From the NCBI RefSeq assembly GCF_014651535.1, contig NZ_BMXB01000002.1, forward strand, positions 62,001 to 126,000: a stretch of 64,000 bases of DNA. The letters run 5' to 3'. Under the pieces are notes generated by a model. That model had not been told where the DNA came from. It ran no database searches and saw nothing but the letters and a program-made list of their open reading frames with translations. This stretch comes from Salinimicrobium marinum (GTDB taxonomy: Bacteria; Bacteroidota; Bacteroidia; Flavobacteriales; Flavobacteriaceae). Positions 28,389-38,170 of this stretch are shown piece after piece. A program made the position numbers and the translations under genes. The stretch's first letter is position 1, and every line of letters begins with the position of its first letter.

Positions 28389-29183
28389 ATGAAAATAGCG
28401 ATTCTCGGAGCAGGAAACCTCGGACTTTCCATTGCGAAAGGCCTGATCGTGAACAATGCGTTCACCACGCTTTATTTGACGAAGCGAAAACCTGAAGATA
28501 TTAAGAACTACGAAAAATATCCGAAGGTACACGTAACAGAGGACAATAAGGAAGCCGTGGACCAGTCGGATATTCTTATTTTTGCGGTGCAGCCGACTCA
28601 ACTGGAAGGAATATTGGAAGAGATCAAAGATCTGTTGACCGAAAAACATGTGATAATTTCAACAGTTACTGGATTCAAAACCGGTAGGATCGAGTCCATT
28701 GTGGGGGAAGAGCAATTCATTGTTCGGGCGATGCCGAATACGGCAATTGCCGTTGGTAAATCGATGACCTGCCTTTGCAGTAATGAAAAAGGTCAGAAAC
28801 GGGTGGCGATTGCATCTGCTATTTTTAATCGGTTGGGAACCAGTATGGTGATTCCGGAAAATAAAATGCAGGCAGCAACAGTGATTTGCGCCAGTGGAAT
28901 CGCATTCTGGATGCGTTTAATTCGCGCCACAACTCAAAGTGCCGTACAACTGGGATTTGATGCAAAAGACGCCCAGGAACTTTCCATGCAAACCTGCCTC
29001 GGTGCAGCCAGTTTGTTGATAGAATCGGGCAAGCATCCGGAAGAGGAGATCGATAAAGTCACGACTCCTATGGGCTGTACGATTGAAGGCCTGAATGAAA
29101 TGGAACATCACGGGTTGAGTTCTTCTCTTATCCGTGGAATGCAGGCGTCCTTTAAAAAGATCAATAACATTACAGAGAAATAA
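28389..29183 (+). CDS. proC: Pyrroline-5-carboxylate reductase
   Basis: The 264-residue protein begins with the Rossmann motif KIAILGAGNLGLSIAKGLI. VRAMPNTAIAVGKSMTCLCS and ASGIAFWMRLI follow, and the C-terminal dimerisation domain ends TTPMGCTIEGLNEME, the P5C reductase signature. It makes proline from pyrroline-5-carboxylate. It sits between argC and argD, with only two bases to argD. The placement links the proline and arginine pathways, which share glutamate semialdehyde-type intermediates and ornithine. Confidence 0.95.
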   Translation: MKIAILGAGNLGLSIAKGLIVNNAFTTLYLTKRKPEDIKNYEKYPKVHVTEDNKEAVDQSDILIFAVQPTQLEGILEEIKDLLTEKHVIISTVTGFKTGRIESIVGEEQFIVRAMPNTAIAVGKSMTCLCSNEKGQKRVAIASAIFNRLGTSMVIPENKMQAATVICASGIAFWMRLIRATTQSAVQLGFDAKDAQELSMQTCLGAASLLIESGKHPEEEIDKVTTPMGCTIEGLNEMEHHGLSSSLIRGMQASFKKINNITEK

Positions 29184-29185
29184 CT

Positions 29186-30319
29186 ATGAATTTATTTGAT
29201 GTTTATCCGCTTTACGATATCACGCCGGTGAAAGGTGACGGCGTTTTTGTTTATGATGAAGCCGGAAAAAAATACCTGGATTTGTATGGTGGACATGCCG
29301 TAATTTCTATCGGTCATTCCCATCCGGAGTATGTAGAAGCTATTATAAATCAGGTTGGGAAGCTGGGGTTTTACTCTAATTCCGTTAAAAATCCGTTGCA
29401 GGAGGAACTGGCAGAAAAGCTCGGGAGATTGTCCGGATGTGAAGACTATGCACTTTTTTTATGTAATTCCGGGGCTGAAGCGAATGAAAATGCGTTGAAA
29501 CTTGCTTCTTTTCACACCGGAAGAAGCCGAATTATCTATTTCGAGAAAGGCTTCCATGGAAGGACTTCCGGGGCAGTTGCAGTGACCGATAATGAATCGA
29601 TCAAAGCTCCCTTTAATAAGAATCATAAAGTCACAAAACTAGCTTTTGACGATCTTCCTGCCCTGGAAAAGGAACTTCAAAAAGAAGATGTTGCAGCGCT
29701 GATTTTTGAAGTGATTCGCGGAGTTGGCGGACTTGAGGAAGCTTCTGCGGAATATTACAAAGCAGCTTCGGAAATGTGCAAAAAATACGGAACCATTCTC
29801 ATTGCAGATGAAGTACAGTCGGGCTACGGAAGAACAGGGGATTTTTTCGGATTTCAGAAATACGGGATCCATCCTGAAATTATCTCGATAGCCAAAGGAA
29901 TGGGCAACGGATTCCCAATTGGTGGTATTTTAATAGATGAAGCCATAAAACCGGAGCATGGGATCTTGGGAACCACTTTTGGAGGAAACCATCTGGCTTG
30001 TGCCGCAGGAATTGCTGTCCTGGAGGTCATTGAAAAGGAAAACCTGCTCCAAAATGCAGAAAACCAATTTGAATATGTAAAGGAGAAATCCGCCGAAATT
30101 CCACAGATTAAAAGGTTGTATGGACGAGGACTGATGATAGGGCTGGAATTCGATTTCGAAATTGCAGCTTTAAGAAAAGAGCTTCTGTTTAACCACAAGG
30201 TTTTTACCGGAGCCTCTTCGAACAAAAAACAACTTAGAATATTACCACCGCTCAACATTCAAAAAGAGCATTTGGATACTTTTTTTGAGGCGTTAAAGAG
30301 TGCCTTAGAGAAATATTAG
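29186..30319 (+). CDS. argD: N-acylornithine aminotransferase
   Basis: The 377-residue class III aminotransferase starts MNLFDVYPLYDITPVKGDG. GHAVISIGHSHPEY, the FCNSGAEANE-type LCNSGAEANENALKLA and DEVQSGYGRTGDFF motifs are present. The PLP-binding Lys is in IISIAKGMGNGFPIGG. It transfers an amino group from glutamate to the acylglutamate semialdehyde, giving N-acylornithine for ArgF'. Two repeats lie in the 144 nt between it and argF'. Confidence 0.95.
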   Translation: MNLFDVYPLYDITPVKGDGVFVYDEAGKKYLDLYGGHAVISIGHSHPEYVEAIINQVGKLGFYSNSVKNPLQEELAEKLGRLSGCEDYALFLCNSGAEANENALKLASFHTGRSRIIYFEKGFHGRTSGAVAVTDNESIKAPFNKNHKVTKLAFDDLPALEKELQKEDVAALIFEVIRGVGGLEEASAEYYKAASEMCKKYGTILIADEVQSGYGRTGDFFGFQKYGIHPEIISIAKGMGNGFPIGGILIDEAIKPEHGILGTTFGGNHLACAAGIAVLEVIEKENLLQNAENQFEYVKEKSAEIPQIKRLYGRGLMIGLEFDFEIAALRKELLFNHKVFTGASSNKKQLRILPPLNIQKEHLDTFFEALKSALEKY

Positions 30320-30323
30320 TGAC

Positions 30324-30356
30324 AGACCTCACAGATTTCCAAAACGTGTGAGGTCT
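30324..30356. repeat. Intergenic palindrome, family C
   Basis: Perfect 10-bp arms AGACCTCACA (30324-30333) and TGTGAGGTCT (30347-30356) surround a 13-nt loop. There is no T tract, so it is probably not a terminator. Palindromes of this wording are, to my knowledge, common between genes of flavobacteria. Confidence 0.7.
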
Positions 30357-30372
30357 AGAAAGAGTACAAAGA

Positions 30373-30436
30373 ACGTCATCCTGAACTTTTTTCAGGATCT
30401 TTTGGTGGAAAGCTGAAATAAATTCAGCTTGACTTA
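30373..30436. repeat. Intergenic double-hairpin repeat, family A copy 1
   Basis: The copy has ACGTCAT at the left end, a first hairpin CCTGAA-cttttt-TCAGG, a second hairpin AGCTGAA-taaa-TTCAGCT and TTGACTT at the right end. It lies between argD and argF'. Confidence 0.75.
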
Positions 30437-30463
30437 GAACAATTTTAAGATTAAATAGCACGA

Positions 30464-31426
30464 ATGAAGAACTACACTAATTTATTAGATATAGAAAATT
30501 TACAGGAATTAATTGAAGAAGCCCTTCAGCTAAAAAAAGAGAATTCCGCCGCCGATGCAGGAAAAGGAAAAACACTGGGAATGCTGTTTTTCAATCCCAG
30601 CCTGCGTACGAGGTTAAGTACCGAAAAAGCAGCGAAATTGCTGGGAATGGAAGTGATGGTGATGAATGCCGATAAAGATGGATGGGCACTGGAATTTGAA
30701 GATGGAGCGGTAATGGATTCCAATAAAGCGGAGCATATAAAAGAAGCGGCTGCGGTGCTTTCTCAGTATTGTGATATCATTGCCGTACGTGCTTTCCCAG
30801 GATTGGAAGATCGCGAAAAGGACGAAGCTGAACTTGTGCTGAATAGTTTTCAGAAATATGCATCGGTTCCGGTGGTAAACCTGGAGAGTGCCACAGCACA
30901 TCCGTTGCAAGCATTGACAGACGCCATCACCATTTCAGAATTGAAGAAGGTAAAACGACCAAAAGTTGTACTTACCTGGGCGCCTCATCCGAGGGCGTTG
31001 CCGCAATCGGTTCCTAATTCATTTGTGGATGTGATGCAACGAGCTGATGTTGATCTGGTAATCACGAATCCGGAAGGATATGATCTTAATTCTAAAATCA
31101 CGAAGGATACTCCGGTGATCCACGATCAGGAGGAAGCCTTAAAGGATGCCGATTTTGTGTACGTGAAGAACTGGAGCAGTTATGAAGACTATGGAAAGAT
31201 CCTAAGCGATGACAGATCCTGGACCTTCAGTCAAGAAAAATTGGCTGTTACAAACAATGCGAAGGTGATGCACTGTTTGCCGGTGAGGAGAAACGTTGTC
31301 ATTGATGATACAGTTTTGGATTGTGGAAATTCAGTGGTGATCCACCAGGCTAACAACAGGACGTTTGCGGCACAGGCGGTGTTGAGGAGGTTGCTTATTC
31401 CCGCAACCACGCAAGTGGCAGAGTGA
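30464..31426 (+). CDS. argF': N-acylornithine carbamoyltransferase, predicted N-succinylornithine type
   Basis: The 320-residue transcarbamylase has the carbamoyl-phosphate motif FFNPSLRTRLSTEKAA and the HCLPVRRNVVIDD motif, both typical of the acylornithine (argF') branch rather than ordinary ornithine carbamoyltransferases. LTWAPHPRALPQSVPNS is another marker of this branch. The residue that decides between acetyl and succinyl substrates is Glu92 in Xanthomonas and Pro90 in Bacteroides fragilis. It is Ala89 here (codon 30728-30730, in MDSNKAEHIKEA). Published mutants of the Xanthomonas enzyme with Ala at this place use N-succinylornithine, so I predict the succinyl form. It is surrounded by repeats but otherwise ordinary. 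Confidence 0.92.
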   Translation: MKNYTNLLDIENLQELIEEALQLKKENSAADAGKGKTLGMLFFNPSLRTRLSTEKAAKLLGMEVMVMNADKDGWALEFEDGAVMDSNKAEHIKEAAAVLSQYCDIIAVRAFPGLEDREKDEAELVLNSFQKYASVPVVNLESATAHPLQALTDAITISELKKVKRPKVVLTWAPHPRALPQSVPNSFVDVMQRADVDLVITNPEGYDLNSKITKDTPVIHDQEEALKDADFVYVKNWSSYEDYGKILSDDRSWTFSQEKLAVTNNAKVMHCLPVRRNVVIDDTVLDCGNSVVIHQANNRTFAAQAVLRRLLIPATTQVAE

Positions 31427-31433
31427 AACCACT

Positions 31434-31469
31434 CCCGTCCTTCGGACACCCCTCCTTGAAAAGGAGGGG
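31434..31469. repeat. Intergenic palindromic repeat, family B copy 2
   Basis: CCCGTCCTTCGG is followed by the core CCCCTCC-TTGAAAA-GGAGGGG (31449-31469). The copy begins 8 nt after the argF' stop and lacks a T tract. Confidence 0.75.
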
Positions 31470-31582
31470 AGCTATAGGGGGATGTCCAAAAGACATCCTG
31501 AAACAAGATTGGGGCAGGATATCGCGTCATAAAATGAGGAATTTAAAAATTTTCGTGTATTCGTTGCAAACCAAGAAATAAA

Positions 31583-32362
31583 ATGAAAGATCAGGTTTTA
31601 AAGGTTGTAAAAATAGGAGGGAAGCTTATTGAGGATAAAACTAAGTTTCAAGAATTTCTTAAGGATTTTTCAGCTTTGGGAGGTCCCAAGATATTGGTAC
31701 ATGGCGGCGGAAACTTCGCCACAGAAATGGCGCTCAAACTAGGTTATAAAACCAAAATGGTGGATGGAAGAAGGATCACTGATGCAGATTCGCTGAAAGT
31801 AATTATTATGACCTACGGCGGACTTATCAATAAAAATATAGTAGCTAAGCTGCAGGCTTTGGGATCTAACGCGATCGGTTTATGTGGAGCTGACGGACAG
31901 AGTATTATTTCTAAAAAGCGAGAAGTGAAGGAAATTGACTATGGTTTTGTGGGGGATATAGAAAGAGTAAATTCAGATTTTATATCTTCATTGCTAAATC
32001 AGCAGATTATTCCGGTGTTTTCGGCTATTTCGTGTACAAAGGAAGGGGAATTACTGAATACGAACGGAGATTCAGTGGCATCAGAAATTGCAAGAGCAAT
32101 GAGCAGTATGTATGAAACCGAATTGTATTATTGTTTTGAGAAAAGCGGAGTTTTAGCCAATGCGGCAGATAATGAGTCGGTTATAGAAACCATAGATAAA
32201 AGCAAATATAGGGAATTGCTTGATGAGAAAATTATTACTGACGGAATGCTACCAAAGCTTCATAATTGTTTCCAGGCGCTGGAAAATGGTGTTTCTACAA
32301 TATTTTTAGGTAACTCGGCACTTCTTCAGAGTAAAACCAAGCATACCAAAATCGTACAATAA
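31583..32362 (+). CDS. argB: N-acylglutamate kinase
   Basis: The 259-residue amino acid kinase starts with VVKIGGKLIEDKTKFQEFL and has the HGGGNFATEM loop, MVDGRRITDADSL and NTNGDSVASEIARAM. It phosphorylates N-acetyl- or N-succinylglutamate. It lacks the N-terminal extension that arginine-sensitive hexameric enzymes carry, so feedback inhibition by arginine is unlikely. Its TAA overlaps the ATG of argE by one base. Confidence 0.95.
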   Translation: MKDQVLKVVKIGGKLIEDKTKFQEFLKDFSALGGPKILVHGGGNFATEMALKLGYKTKMVDGRRITDADSLKVIIMTYGGLINKNIVAKLQALGSNAIGLCGADGQSIISKKREVKEIDYGFVGDIERVNSDFISSLLNQQIIPVFSAISCTKEGELLNTNGDSVASEIARAMSSMYETELYYCFEKSGVLANAADNESVIETIDKSKYRELLDEKIITDGMLPKLHNCFQALENGVSTIFLGNSALLQSKTKHTKIVQ

Positions 32363-33429
32363 TGGCAGTAAAAGAACTTCAGGAGCAGGCAAAAGAATTA
32401 CTGAAAAATTTAATTAGGACACAATCTTTTTCCGGAGAAGAGGATAAAACTGCCGCTCTTCTGGAAAACTGGTTCAGTGTAAAAGGAATTCCGTTTAATA
32501 GGAATTTGAATAATGTTTGGGCGGTCAATAAGAATTTCGAGAAATCTAAACCCACACTTCTCCTGAATTCTCATCACGATACGGTTAAACCAAATGCTGC
32601 CTATACCCGCGATCCCTTTGATGCGAAAGTCGAGGATGGAAAATTATACGGACTAGGAAGTAACGATGCAGGGGGATGTCTGGTTTCCTTACTGGCTACT
32701 TTTACCTACTTTTATGAAGCTGAAGATCTGGATTATAATATCCTTTTTGCAGGTACTGCAGAAGAGGAGATCAACGGAAAGAATGGAATTGCTTCCCTGT
32801 TGCCGATTATTCCCCACATTGACGTTGCAATTGTTGGGGAACCTACATTGATGATGCTGGCCATAGCCGAAAAAGGGCTGATTGTTTTTGATGCGGTAGT
32901 TAAAGGGACTCCGTCGCATGCGGCACATCCAAATGACAACAATGCCATCTACAAAACAGCAAAAGTGCTCAATTGGTTCGAAAAGTTCAGGTTTGAAGAG
33001 ACTTCTGAATTTTTGGGAGATGTTAAACTAACGGTGACTCAAATCAATGCCGGAAGTCAGCACAATGTTGTTCCTGCGAAAGTAGATCTGGTTCTGGATG
33101 TGCGGGTAAATGATCGTTATTCCAATACCGAAATTGCTGAAATTTTAGCAGAAAAAGCTCCGGTGGATGAAATTAAAGCACGTTCCCTGAGGCTCAATTC
33201 TTCCTCTATTCCTGAAAACCATGACCTGGTAAAAGCCGGAGTTTCTTTAGGAATGGATACTTACGGTTCCCCAACTTTATCAGATCAGGCAATGTTGAGT
33301 TGCCCCTCTTTAAAGCTGGGGCCGGGTGATTCCACAAGATCCCATTCCGCCGATGAATTTATTTATGTGAAGGAAATAGAAGAGGGGATTGAAAAATACA
33401 TCAGGTTGCTTGAAAAGGCATTGAAATAA
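32362..33429 (+). CDS. argE: M20-family N-acylornithine/N-acylcitrulline deacylase
   Basis: The 355-residue M20 peptidase has metal-binding residues in LNSHHDTVKP (His), GLGSNDAGGCLVSL (Asp) and GTAEEEINGKNG (catalytic Glu and metal Glu). The dimerisation domain includes GTPSHAAHPNDNNA. In a pathway with acylornithine carbamoyltransferase, this enzyme should release citrulline from N-acylcitrulline. That reaction is inferred from context, because the M20 family also includes many other deacylases. The gene overlaps argB by one base. Confidence 0.9.
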   Translation: MAVKELQEQAKELLKNLIRTQSFSGEEDKTAALLENWFSVKGIPFNRNLNNVWAVNKNFEKSKPTLLLNSHHDTVKPNAAYTRDPFDAKVEDGKLYGLGSNDAGGCLVSLLATFTYFYEAEDLDYNILFAGTAEEEINGKNGIASLLPIIPHIDVAIVGEPTLMMLAIAEKGLIVFDAVVKGTPSHAAHPNDNNAIYKTAKVLNWFEKFRFEETSEFLGDVKLTVTQINAGSQHNVVPAKVDLVLDVRVNDRYSNTEIAEILAEKAPVDEIKARSLRLNSSSIPENHDLVKAGVSLGMDTYGSPTLSDQAMLSCPSLKLGPGDSTRSHSADEFIYVKEIEEGIEKYIRLLEKALK

Positions 33430-33438
33430 TTAAATTTT

Positions 33439-33528
33439 ACGTCATCCTAAGTTATTTCAGAGTCTTGTAGTAGTACATTTAAAAATTACAAGAAGCCGAA
33501 ACTCTCGGAGTTTGGGGACAGCTTGAGG
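33439..33528. repeat. Intergenic double-hairpin repeat, family A copy 2 (degenerate)
   Basis: The left end is ACGTCATCCTAAG and the right end ACAGCTTGAGGTT, with a degenerate second hairpin (CCGAAACTCTCGG). It lies 10 nt after argE and 45 nt before a better copy. Confidence 0.55.
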
Positions 33529-33573
33529 TTAAAGGAGAATTAGGGGGATTTAAAATATTAAAGTAAAATAGAT

Positions 33574-33657
33574 TACGTCATCCTGAATTTATTTCAGGAT
33601 CTTATTGTATTGGGTTCTAATCATCAAAAGAAGCTGAAACAGGATCAGCTTGACGTT
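33574..33657. repeat. Intergenic double-hairpin repeat, family A copy 3
   Basis: The ends ACGTCA (33574) and TGACGT (to 33656) are perfectly complementary. Inside are the hairpins CCTGAA-tttat-TTCAGG and AGCTGA-aacagga-TCAGCT. It lies 30 nt before argH. Confidence 0.75.
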
Positions 33658-33687
33658 AAGAGACGATTTTTATACAAACAAGAAATT

Positions 33688-34974
33688 ATGAAACTCTGGG
33701 ACAAAGGAATATCAATAGATAAAAAGATCGAAAATTTCACCGTTGGAAACGACCGTGAACTGGATATGCATATTGCCAAATATGATATTACAGCTTCTAA
33801 AGCACACGCAAAAATGCTGGGGAAGGTAGAAATTTTAACTTCGGAAGAAGTCAAAGATATTGTGAAGGAACTGGAGAAACTTCAGAAGCAATTAGAGCAA
33901 GGATCTTTTGTCATAGAAGAGGATTTCGAAGATGTGCATTCCAAGATTGAATATGAACTAACCAAAAGCCTTGGCGATACCGGAAAAAAGATCCATACAG
34001 CCCGTTCAAGAAACGATCAGGTTCTGGTGGCAATGCAGCTTTATTTTAAGGAGAACCTGCAGGAAATATATGGAAAAACGGAAAGTTTGATCGATGTGCT
34101 TTTAGGGCTGGCGGAAGAACATCAGGAAAAAGTACTACCGGGGTATACTCATTTACAGGTGGCAATGCCATCCTCTTTCGGATTATGGTTTTCGGCCTAT
34201 GCCGAATTGCTGATCGACGATTTGTACCTGCTGGATGCCGGATTAAAAATTGTGGATCAGAATCCGTTGGGATCTGCTGCGGGTTATGGTTCTTCTTTTC
34301 CGATCGACCGTGAATTCACTACCAAAGAACTGGGATTTTCCACGATGAAATATAACGTGGTGGCAGCGCAAATGAGCCGGGGGAAATCTGAAAGAACAGT
34401 GACTTCAAATATTGCCTCCCTGGCAAATACCCTATCCCGTTTTGCAATGGACATTTGTTTGTATATGAGTCAGAATTTCCACTTCATCACCTTTCCCGAT
34501 GAACTTACCACTGGCTCAAGCATAATGCCTCATAAGAAGAATCCGGATGTTTTTGAATTGATCCGAGGGAAATGTAACAAGCTGCAGGCCATAGCCAATG
34601 AAATGATCCTGATCACCAACAACCTCCCCAGCGGCTACCACCGGGATTTTCAGTTAATCAAGGAAAACAGTATTTATGCTGTAGAAAATATCAAAGAGAT
34701 CCTGGATGTGTTTACACATTCCATCGCTTTAATAAGAGTAAAAGAAGTAGATCTTACTGATGAAAAATATAAGTATTTATTTACCGTAGATAGTATTAAT
34801 GACCTTGTGATGCAGGGAAAATCTTTTAGGGAAGCTTATAAAGAAATAGGAGGGCAGGTGCAGGAAGGAACCTATACACCTGCGGCCTCTAAAAAACATT
34901 CTCATACCGGTAGCAAAGATAATCTTGCCCTTGATGAAATCACCCGGAAGAAAAATTCTGCAAAAGATTTTTAA
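33688..34974 (+). CDS. argH: Argininosuccinate lyase
   Basis: The 428-residue fumarase-superfamily enzyme begins MKLWDKGISIDKKIENFTVG. HTARSRNDQVL and the catalytic loop GSSIMPHKKNPDVFELIRG are present. It splits argininosuccinate to arginine and fumarate. The start is placed at ATG 33688; the open frame extends to 33610, but that part is the translated right half of a dispersed repeat and not protein sequence. It ends the arginine cluster and faces leuB. Confidence 0.95.
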   Translation: MKLWDKGISIDKKIENFTVGNDRELDMHIAKYDITASKAHAKMLGKVEILTSEEVKDIVKELEKLQKQLEQGSFVIEEDFEDVHSKIEYELTKSLGDTGKKIHTARSRNDQVLVAMQLYFKENLQEIYGKTESLIDVLLGLAEEHQEKVLPGYTHLQVAMPSSFGLWFSAYAELLIDDLYLLDAGLKIVDQNPLGSAAGYGSSFPIDREFTTKELGFSTMKYNVVAAQMSRGKSERTVTSNIASLANTLSRFAMDICLYMSQNFHFITFPDELTTGSSIMPHKKNPDVFELIRGKCNKLQAIANEMILITNNLPSGYHRDFQLIKENSIYAVENIKEILDVFTHSIALIRVKEVDLTDEKYKYLFTVDSINDLVMQGKSFREAYKEIGGQVQEGTYTPAASKKHSHTGSKDNLALDEITRKKNSAKDF

Positions 34975-35018
34975 ATCCGGGGATTGAATATTTAAATAAT
35001 ATTTCAGTTTTGCACATT

Positions 35019-35070
35019 AAAAAACCTCTCACGGTGGCTAATACCTTTGGTTACGGAGAGGTTTAAAAAG
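35019..35070 (-). terminator. Terminator between convergent argH and leuB
   Basis: AAACCTCTC (35022-35030) and GAGAGGTTT (35056-35064) form a perfect 9-bp stem. Read on the minus strand it ends in six T, so it mainly terminates the leu operon. On the plus strand the tail is A-rich and termination would be weaker. Confidence 0.7.
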
Positions 35071-35082
35071 AAAAAGTGAAGC

Positions 35083-36198
35083 CTATATAATCGTCATCTG
35101 CCCAAGGCTTACATTTTCATTATTTACAATATGGTTGTCGGGATCTGTAATATTTAATTCGATAAATTCACCCACCTTCTTTGTGCTGTACTCACTGTTC
35201 TTATTGATATCTGGAGTGCAAACATTAGAATTTATACTTATTTCCACTGCTTTTCTTACAGCTTCTGCTTCTTCAGTCATATTGAAGTGATCCAGCAGCA
35301 TCGCAGCAGATAAAATGGATGCTATAGGATTAGCAATGCCTTTTCCGGTGGCCTGAGGATAAGATCCGTGGATGGGTTCAAACATGGCATTTTCGTTGCC
35401 TACAGAAGCCGAGGCCAGTAGCCCTATACTTCCTCCAATGACGCTGGCTTCATCAGAAAGAATATCCCCAAACATATTTTCTGTTAAGATAACGTCAAAC
35501 TGAGTTGGATTCAGAATCATTTGCATCGCTGCATTATCTATAAATAGAAAATCCAGTTCCACATCTTTGTATTCTTTCGACAGATTAGTCACCGTTTTTC
35601 TCCAAAGCCGGGAGGTTTCCAAAACATTGGCCTTATCAACTAAGGTTAACTTTTTTCTTCTCTTTTGAGCAGCTTTAAAAGCAAGATGTGCAATTCTTTC
35701 AATTTCTTCCACAGAGTAGGTGCAAACATCTGTAGCACTTTTTCCGTCTTCAGCAGTGCTCTTTTCACCAAAATAAATACCGCCGGTTAATTCCCGGAAA
35801 ATTTCTATGTCTGCCCCGGCAATCCGTTCTGGACGTAATGGGGATTGATCCAGAAGTTTCTGATAGGTTTTGACAGGACGGATGTTGGCAAACAACCCTA
35901 ATTCTTTCCTAAGTCTCAACAAGCCTTGTTCGGGCCTTATCTTTGCTTCCGGATCATTATCATACTTTGGGTCCCCAATGGCACCAAATAAAACAGCATC
36001 AGACTTTTTACACAAATCCAGCGTAGCTTCAGGAAGGGGATTTCCCATTAAATCTATGGCTGCGGCCCCAACAATTGCTTCTTCAAATGAGAATTCGTGG
36101 TCGAATCTCTCTGCAATGGCCTGTAATACTTTTACAGATTGCTGTGTTATTTCCGGACCTATTCCGTCACCCGGTAAAACTGCTATTTTCATCTTCAT
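35083..36198 (-). CDS. leuB: 3-isopropylmalate dehydrogenase
   Basis: The 371-residue protein starts [34 protein letters not shown] and the [17 protein letters not shown]-type motif [14 protein letters not shown] with metal-binding Asp residues follow. [14 protein letters not shown] binds NAD. It oxidatively decarboxylates 3-isopropylmalate in leucine biosynthesis. It overlaps leuD by four bases and is the last gene of leuA-leuC-leuD-leuB. The terminator lies 13 nt after it. Confidence 0.96.
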   Translation of the reverse strand: MKMKIAVLPGDGIGPEITQQSVKVLQAIAERFDHEFSFEEAIVGAAAIDLMGNPLPEATLDLCKKSDAVLFGAIGDPKYDNDPEAKIRPEQGLLRLRKELGLFANIRPVKTYQKLLDQSPLRPERIAGADIEIFRELTGGIYFGEKSTAEDGKSATDVCTYSVEEIERIAHLAFKAAQKRRKKLTLVDKANVLETSRLWRKTVTNLSKEYKDVELDFLFIDNAAMQMILNPTQFDVILTENMFGDILSDEASVIGGSIGLLASASVGNENAMFEPIHGSYPQATGKGIANPIASILSAAMLLDHFNMTEEAEAVRKAVEISINSNVCTPDINKNSEYSTKKVGEFIELNITDPDNHIVNNENVSLGQMTII

Positions 36199-36788
36199 AA
36201 CTGCAATTGTTTTTCTTCATATTTTTTTATAGCATCTAATTTGCTCACCAGGAAATCGATATCATCAAACCCATTGATAAGGCAGGTTTTCTTGTAAAAA
36301 TCGATGTCAAAATGTTCAGATACTTTTGAGCTTTTTATTTCTATTTTTTGATCTTCCAGGTCTACGTTTATTTCTTCGGAAGGATTTTCGGTAACTGCTG
36401 AAAATAATGTTGATAAAAATTCAGGGCTTACTTGTACCGGAAGTAATCCGTTATTCAGTGCATTTCCTTTAAAAATGTCAGCAAAATAGCTGGAAACAAC
36501 TACTTTAAATCCGTAGGCTTTTAAGGCCCATGCTGCATGTTCCCTGCTGGAACCACATCCGAAGTTATCTCCTGCGACCAAAATGGATCCGCTATACGCA
36601 GCATCATTTAAGCTGAAATCTTTAGTGGGATTTCCTTCCTTATCAAATCTCCAGTCCCTGAAAAGGTTCTCTCCAAACCCGGCCCGGTCGGTCGCTTTTA
36701 AAAAACGTGCAGGAATGATCTGGTCGGTATCGATATTTTCGATCTCCAAAGGAATTGCAGTATCTGTTAATTTTATAAATTTTTCCAT
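36195..36788 (-). CDS. leuD: 3-isopropylmalate dehydratase small subunit
   Basis: The 197-residue swivelling-domain protein has [14 protein letters not shown] near the N-terminus and the [21 protein letters not shown] motif at about residue 72-92. It pairs with LeuC to isomerise 2-isopropylmalate to 3-isopropylmalate. It overlaps both neighbours (one base with leuC, four with leuB). The length matches bacterial LeuD. Confidence 0.96.
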   Translation of the reverse strand: MEKFIKLTDTAIPLEIENIDTDQIIPARFLKATDRAGFGENLFRDWRFDKEGNPTKDFSLNDAAYSGSILVAGDNFGCGSSREHAAWALKAYGFKVVVSSYFADIFKGNALNNGLLPVQVSPEFLSTLFSAVTENPSEEINVDLEDQKIEIKSSKVSEHFDIDFYKKTCLINGFDDIDFLVSKLDAIKKYEEKQLQL

Positions 36789-38170
36789 TAATTGAGGCTT
36801 TCGGTGTAATTAAACAATTTTCCGGCGATGGCAGTGGCGGCGGCAGTTAACGGACTCGCTAAAATGGTTCTTGAGCCCTGTCCCTGTCTTCCTTCAAAAT
36901 TCCTGTTACTGGTTGAAACACAATATTCTCCTTCCGGAATTTTATCATCATTCATTGCCAAACAGGCCGAACATCCCGGTTGCCGCAGGACAAATCCTGC
37001 TTCCTCAAAGACGGTGTGCAAGCCTTCGGCCTTGATTTGTTCGGCGACCTGCCTTGAGCCGGGAACAATGAGCGCGTTTACATTGTCGGCCTTTCTTTTT
37101 CCTTTTATATAGGAAGCGGCCATTCTAAAATCTTCTATTCTGGAATTGGTGCAGCTTCCAATAAAAATGTAATTAATGGGTTTCTCCAGTAGGGATTCTC
37201 CGGGTTTGAAGCCCATATATTTCAGGGCTTTAGTATCACTTTTACCGGCTTCCACAGGAATTGCACCTGAGATTTTAATTCCCATTCCGGGATTGGTGCC
37301 GTAAGTGATCATAGGTTCTATATCCTCGGCATCAAAAGAAAATTCTTTGTCGAACTCGGCATCTTCATCTGTTTTCAGCGTTTCCCAATAGGATTTCATT
37401 TTTTCAAATTGTTCTCCTTTGGGGGCAAATTCGCGTCCTTTTACATACTCAAATGTGGTAGCATCAGGAGCGATCAATCCGCCTCGTGCCCCCATTTCAA
37501 TACTCATATTACAAACGGTCATTCTGCCTTCCATAGACATTTCCTCAAATACGTTACCTGCGTATTCGCAGAAATATCCGGTTCCGGAATTTGTCCCTAA
37601 TTTGCTGATGAGATACAGGATGACATCTTTGGGAAGTACCCCTTTGCGGAGCTTTCCGTTGACATTTACCCTTAGTTTTTTAGGTTTTTCAACCAGCACA
37701 CACTGGCTGGCAAACACCTGTGCCACCTGACTTGTGCCAATTCCGAAGGCAATTGTTCCGAAAGCACCATGAGTGGAGGTGTGGCTGTCTCCGCAAACTA
37801 TCGTCATTCCCGGCTGGGTAATCCCCAGTTCCGGAGCCATGACGTGCACGATTCCGTTATATGGGTGTCCCAATCCGTAAAGGGTAATATTGTTATCCTC
37901 GCAGTTTTGAGACAGCTCCCTTAACTGATTTCGAGATAACAAATCCTTTACCGGAAGGTGTTGATTTTCTGTTGGAGTGTTATGATCTGCAGTGGCCACA
38001 ATTCTTTCACTGCGGAACACCGGGATATTTCTCTCTTTTAATTCATTAAATGCCTGGGGGCTGGTTACCTCATGGATAAGGTGTTTATCAATGTACAAAA
38101 TATCCGGGCCGTTAGGGATGGATTCTACAACATGGGAATCCCAGATCTTATCAAATAATGTCTTCTTCAT
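36788..38170 (-). CDS. leuC: 3-isopropylmalate dehydratase large subunit
   Basis: The 460-residue aconitase-family protein has the three cysteines for a 4Fe-4S cluster: one in [13 protein letters not shown] and two in [31 protein letters not shown] and [17 protein letters not shown] are further signatures. It is the large subunit of isopropylmalate isomerase. The gene overlaps leuA and leuD by single bases, consistent with a strictly coupled operon. Confidence 0.96.
   Translation of the reverse strand: MKKTLFDKIWDSHVVESIPNGPDILYIDKHLIHEVTSPQAFNELKERNIPVFRSERIVATADHNTPTENQHLPVKDLLSRNQLRELSQNCEDNNITLYGLGHPYNGIVHVMAPELGITQPGMTIVCGDSHTSTHGAFGTIAFGIGTSQVAQVFASQCVLVEKPKKLRVNVNGKLRKGVLPKDVILYLISKLGTNSGTGYFCEYAGNVFEEMSMEGRMTVCNMSIEMGARGGLIAPDATTFEYVKGREFAPKGEQFEKMKSYWETLKTDEDAEFDKEFSFDAEDIEPMITYGTNPGMGIKISGAIPVEAGKSDTKALKYMGFKPGESLLEKPINYIFIGSCTNSRIEDFRMAASYIKGKRKADNVNALIVPGSRQVAEQIKAEGLHTVFEEAGFVLRQPGCSACLAMNDDKIPEGEYCVSTSNRNFEGRQGQGSRTILASPLTAAATAIAGKLFNYTESLN

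Noticed and set aside
33610-33687. N-terminal extension of argH by 26 codons (TTG start)
   Set aside because: The extension is the translated right half of a family A repeat; the standard argininosuccinate lyase N-terminus begins at ATG 33688.
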